Shown here: one piece after another, positions 61,275-64,000 of the stretch
How positions within the stretch are numbered: position 1 is the first letter of the stretch
Layout of the letters: every line of letters begins with the position of its first letter
NCBI GenBank assembly: GCA_963718775.1
Contig: OY970377.1
Span: 496,001-560,000, forward strand
Source: VRUE01 sp963718775
GTDB lineage: Bacteria > Actinomycetota > Thermoleophilia > Solirubrobacterales > 70-9
Direction: 5' to 3'
Length of the DNA stretch: 64,000 nt
Notes under the pieces: generated by a model
What the model saw: only the letters and a program-made list of their open reading frames with translations
What the model was told of the DNA's origin: nothing
Database searches by the model: none
Made by a program: the position numbers and the translations under genes

Positions 61275-63098
61275 TCAGCGCAGGGTCCAGACGGTGATCG
61301 TCTGGGTCCTGCCGCGGACCTCGTGCTCGCCGACCAGCTCCAGCTCGACCTTTTCGCTCTGCTGGGCCTGCCGAGTCGAGTCGGCGACGAAGATCTGGTG
61401 GCCGGTGCCTTTGGTCATGCCCTCCAGTCGCGCCGCCGTGTTCGTCGTGTCGCCGATCGCGGTGTATTCGGTGCGGCGCTTGGAGCCGACCTGCCCCGAC
61501 ATCACGGTGCCGCTGTTGAGGCCGATGCCCATCGCGAATCCCTCCAGGCCCTGGCCCGACATCCACTCGTTGAAGCGCGGCAGCCGCACCGTGAGCATCT
61601 CCCTGGCCGCGGCAAGGGCCCGGTCGGCGTGGTCCTCCTGCCCCAGCGGGGCGCCGAAAACGGCCATGATCCCGTCGCCCATGTAGGAGACGAGGGTCCC
61701 GCCGTGGTCCATGATCGCGTCGCTCATCTCCTCCAGGTAGCGGTTGAGGACCTCGATCACCCGGTCGGGGTCGAGCTCCTCGGAGAACGAGGTGAAGCCA
61801 CGCAGGTCGCTGAAGAGGACCGTGCACTCGCGCCTCACGCCGCCGAAGCGCAGGTCCCCGTCGTCGACCCGCTCGAGCACCTCGGCGACAACCGCCTGGG
61901 GCACGAAGCGGGCGAAGGTGTCGTGGACCCGCTGGCGCTCGAAGCTGGTCATCACGTAGTTGACCGCTAGCGCGCCGAGCGCCGAGAGGGTCAGGGCCAG
62001 CAGCGGGTAGACGACCGGCAGGACGGCGCCGCCGTCGAAGGCGAGCTGGGTGAGGCCCGCGTAGGCGATGCCCAGCGCCGCCGCGACGAGCAGCGCCGGC
62101 AGCGGCTTCAGCCGCACGGTCGCCGCTGCCGGCGCCGCCGCCATCAGCGCGATCAGCAGCAGGGTCAGGACCAGCCCCGAAGACTTCAGCGGGAAGCCGT
62201 GGGTCGCGGTCCAGATCGCGTTCGCCTGCAGTTCCGGGCCCGACATCAGTTCGTCGCCCGTCGTCGAGGTCGGGTGGACGTCCTGCAGCGAGGGCGCCGA
62301 GGCGCCGATGACGACCGTCTTGCCGCGGACCGCCGAGGCAGGCGCCTGGCCGCGCAGGACCCGCGAATAGGAGAGCTGGCGGAAGGCGCCTGGGGGCCCG
62401 CGGAAGTCGATCCAGGCCTGGTCGTCCGCTTCGAATTCGTCGGCCTCGATCGGCTCGCCGGTCGAGGCTTCAGCGGTGGCGACGGCAAAGCCCACCAGGC
62501 CATCGACCTCGTAGTGCATCTTGCGAATCGTCCCGCCCGGATCGGGCTCGACGACGGTGTTCCCGGCGCGGGCGCCGATCGCGCGCACCACTTCTTCGCC
62601 GCCGAAGACGCGGCTCTGCCCGCGAGCGTCGACTTCGGTCGTCGAGAGCACCACCCCACCCTTGCGTTCGATCGCTTCGATCAGGGCGTTGTCCTGCGCC
62701 GGCGCGGTCGGCTCGGTGAACTGGATGTCGACGGCGATCGTCTTCGCCCCGGCGCGGCGCAGCTGGTCGATCACGCGGCCGTGCAGCGAACGCGGAAAGG
62801 GCCACTGGACGCCCAGGTCGGTGAAGGTGCGGTCGTCGACCTGGACGACGACGATTTCGTCGGGACGCTCCTGGGCCCCACGCACCGAGAAGCGGGCATC
62901 GACGCTTTGCAGCTCGAGCGCCCGCATCAGGTGGGTCGAGGAGGCAACGGTCCCAAGCGCGGCGGCCGCGATCGCGACGATGACCATCGCCCGCCCTCGC
63001 CTGCGGCGCAGCGACCCACCCCGCATCACGGGCCTACCAGGTCGCTTTCCATCAGGTCGATCGCCGTCGCAAGGATCAAAAACCCTATTCATTGCCAT
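61275..63098 (-). CDS. CHASE2-domain adenylate/guanylate cyclase
   Basis: A membrane cyclase of about 607 residues. Domain order: one N-terminal helix (AMVIVAIAAAALGTVASS), a CHASE2 sensor (RPDEIVVVQVDDRTFTDLG and LRRAGAKTIAVDIQFTEPTA), three helices (LVLTLLLIALMAAAPAAATV and others), then the class III cyclase domain: ECTVLFSDLRGFTSFSEELD (metal Asp), VSYMGDGIMAVFGAPL (second Asp), GIGLNSGTVMSGQVGSKRR. The ATG at 63098 is chosen over a TTG 12 bases upstream. It makes a cyclic nucleotide in response to an outside signal. It is divergent from an MFS gene. Confidence 0.92.
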   Translation of the reverse strand: MAMNRVFDPCDGDRPDGKRPGRPVMRGGSLRRRRGRAMVIVAIAAAALGTVASSTHLMRALELQSVDARFSVRGAQERPDEIVVVQVDDRTFTDLGVQWPFPRSLHGRVIDQLRRAGAKTIAVDIQFTEPTAPAQDNALIEAIERKGGVVLSTTEVDARGQSRVFGGEEVVRAIGARAGNTVVEPDPGGTIRKMHYEVDGLVGFAVATAEASTGEPIEADEFEADDQAWIDFRGPPGAFRQLSYSRVLRGQAPASAVRGKTVVIGASAPSLQDVHPTSTTGDELMSGPELQANAIWTATHGFPLKSSGLVLTLLLIALMAAAPAAATVRLKPLPALLVAAALGIAYAGLTQLAFDGGAVLPVVYPLLALTLSALGALAVNYVMTSFERQRVHDTFARFVPQAVVAEVLERVDDGDLRFGGVRRECTVLFSDLRGFTSFSEELDPDRVIEVLNRYLEEMSDAIMDHGGTLVSYMGDGIMAVFGAPLGQEDHADRALAAAREMLTVRLPRFNEWMSGQGLEGFAMGIGLNSGTVMSGQVGSKRRTEYTAIGDTTNTAARLEGMTKGTGHQIFVADSTRQAQQSEKVELELVGEHEVRGRTQTITVWTLR

Positions 63099-63130
63099 AC
63101 CCCCTCGCAATGACTATCGTGCGGCCGACG

Positions 63131-64000
63131 ATGAAGGAAGGCGCACGGAAGCTGGGCTACGCCCTCCGTGCGCTGGCCATCGACTTCGGCAACCGCGACC
63201 TCGGCCTACTCGGGGTGGCGAGGGTGGGCACCTCCTTCGCCAACTGGTCCTTCGCGATCGCCCTCGGCGTCTACGGGTTCGAGGCGCACGGCGCGGTCGG
63301 CGTCGGCCTCGTCGCGCTGGTGCGCTTCCTGCCCGGCGCCATCGCCTCGCCGTTCGCCGGTCTGCTGATCGATCGCTACTCGCGCCGTATGGTGCTGCTC
63401 GTCAGCAGCCTGGCAATGGGCATGGTGCTGGCCGGCGCCACCTTGGCGGCGTCGCTCGACGCTCCCGCGGCAGTCGTCTTCGTCTTCCCCGCCCTCTTCG
63501 CGATCGCCTCCTGCGCCTACGGGCCGGCGGAGTCGGCGCTGATTCCCGGCCTGGCGCGAACGCCGCAGGAGCTGTCGGCGAGCAACGTCACCCACAGCGC
63601 GATGGAGAACACCGGCTTCCTGGTCGCCGCGATCGCCACCGGCATCCTGCTCGGCGCCACCTCCCCCGGGTTCGTCTTCGGCGTAGCCACCGGGGTCACC
63701 GTGCTGGCCACGATCGTGATCGCGATGGTCGAGCGGGACCGCCGCCCCGACTACGCCGTCGACGACGGCGAGGTGGCAGGTGTGGTGCGCGAAATCGGCC
63801 TCGGCCTGCGCACCCTGGTTGAGCACCCGGCGCTGCGACTCTCGGCCGCGACCCTGGTCGTGTTGCTTCTCTTCGAGGGGTTCGCCGACGTGCTCCTCGT
63901 CGTCATGGCGCTCGAGCTGCTGCACCTCGAGGAGGGCAGCGTCGGCTTCCTCAACGCGAGCTGGGGACTCGGGGCGCTGCTCGGCGGCGCCGGGCTGGCG
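63131..64000 (+). CDS. MFS transporter, 3' end beyond the window
   Basis: An open frame from ATG 63131 (MKEGARKLGYALRALAIDFG) to the window edge, 290 residues without a stop. Seven or more membrane segments are visible (for example VGVGLVALVRFLPGAIASPF, with the MFS loop GLLIDRYSRRMVLLVS). It resembles major facilitator exporters. Downstream domains cannot be seen. It diverges from the cyclase gene with only 32 bases between. Confidence 0.85.
   Translation, partial: MKEGARKLGYALRALAIDFGNRDLGLLGVARVGTSFANWSFAIALGVYGFEAHGAVGVGLVALVRFLPGAIASPFAGLLIDRYSRRMVLLVSSLAMGMVLAGATLAASLDAPAAVVFVFPALFAIASCAYGPAESALIPGLARTPQELSASNVTHSAMENTGFLVAAIATGILLGATSPGFVFGVATGVTVLATIVIAMVERDRRPDYAVDDGEVAGVVREIGLGLRTLVEHPALRLSAATLVVLLLFEGFADVLLVVMALELLHLEEGSVGFLNASWGLGALLGGAGLA

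Overview
The window is high-GC chromosomal DNA that looks like an Actinomycetota genome of the class Thermoleophilia (Solirubrobacterales-like). The evidence is a complete actinobacterial-style division and cell-wall (dcw) cluster with a meso-DAP-type MurE, split glycine decarboxylase subunits, an F420/FMN-type DDN nitroreductase, and several large secreted proteins of a style familiar from that class (for example the N-terminus at 39800 with LSPPALAISILALFVALGG). No rRNA, tRNA, CRISPR array, transposase or phage gene was seen.

Layout. 1-5 kb: a minus-strand glycine cleavage operon (gcvT-gcvH-gcvPA-gcvPB) ending in a GNAT gene. 5.6-21.7 kb: the dcw operon, all minus strand, mraZ-rsmH-ftsL-ftsI-murE-murF-mraY-(GNAT)-murD-ftsW-murG-murC-murB-ftsQ, then ftsZ behind its own promoter; mraZ has a recognisable operator and promoter plus an intrinsic terminator in its leader. 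22.7-28 kb: a partial Tad/Flp pilus locus (tadC, tadB, tadA, cpaB) led by a two-component pair and a DUF192 protein. 28-31 kb: a Rho-like protein without an obvious Walker A and a secreted two-repeat protein. 30.9-39.6 kb: a long minus-strand operon behind a cobalamin riboswitch. It encodes two secreted DUF4430 (transcobalamin C-terminal-like) proteins, EcfT, a double ABC ATPase and an S-component fused to a squalene-cyclase-like alpha/alpha repeat domain, followed by a nitroreductase and glpD. I read it as a bacterial split-transcobalamin plus ECF importer for corrinoids. 39.8-49.5 kb: signalling (NarL-type regulator and GAF kinase), glnK-amtB, a GMC oxidoreductase, a DEAD-box helicase and an EamA-like transporter. 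49.5-55 kb: two very large secreted proteins. 55-64 kb: cupredoxin/ECF sigma/anti-sigma, a DppA peptidase beside an amidohydrolase remnant, small hypotheticals, a CHASE2 adenylate cyclase and a truncated MFS gene.

Two features cut across the gene layout. First, at least a dozen long inverted repeats are scattered through the window, many of them lying in-frame inside essential genes (murE, murF, ftsL, the ECF ATPase) or supplying a gene's 3' end. One family has constant arms (three copies around AACTGCATCAACTTCTCC). Another has a constant asymmetric core (CTTGTACTTTTTTCG / CGAAAAAGTTGAG) inside arms that differ at every locus. They resemble the palindromic coding-sequence elements of Rickettsia in behaviour. 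Second, conserved genes in three patches (0.5-8 kb, 23-27.7 kb, 42-49 kb) carry many single-base frameshifts near GC palindromes and homopolymers, whereas the stretches between are clean. This most likely reflects uneven consensus quality of the assembly rather than gene death.
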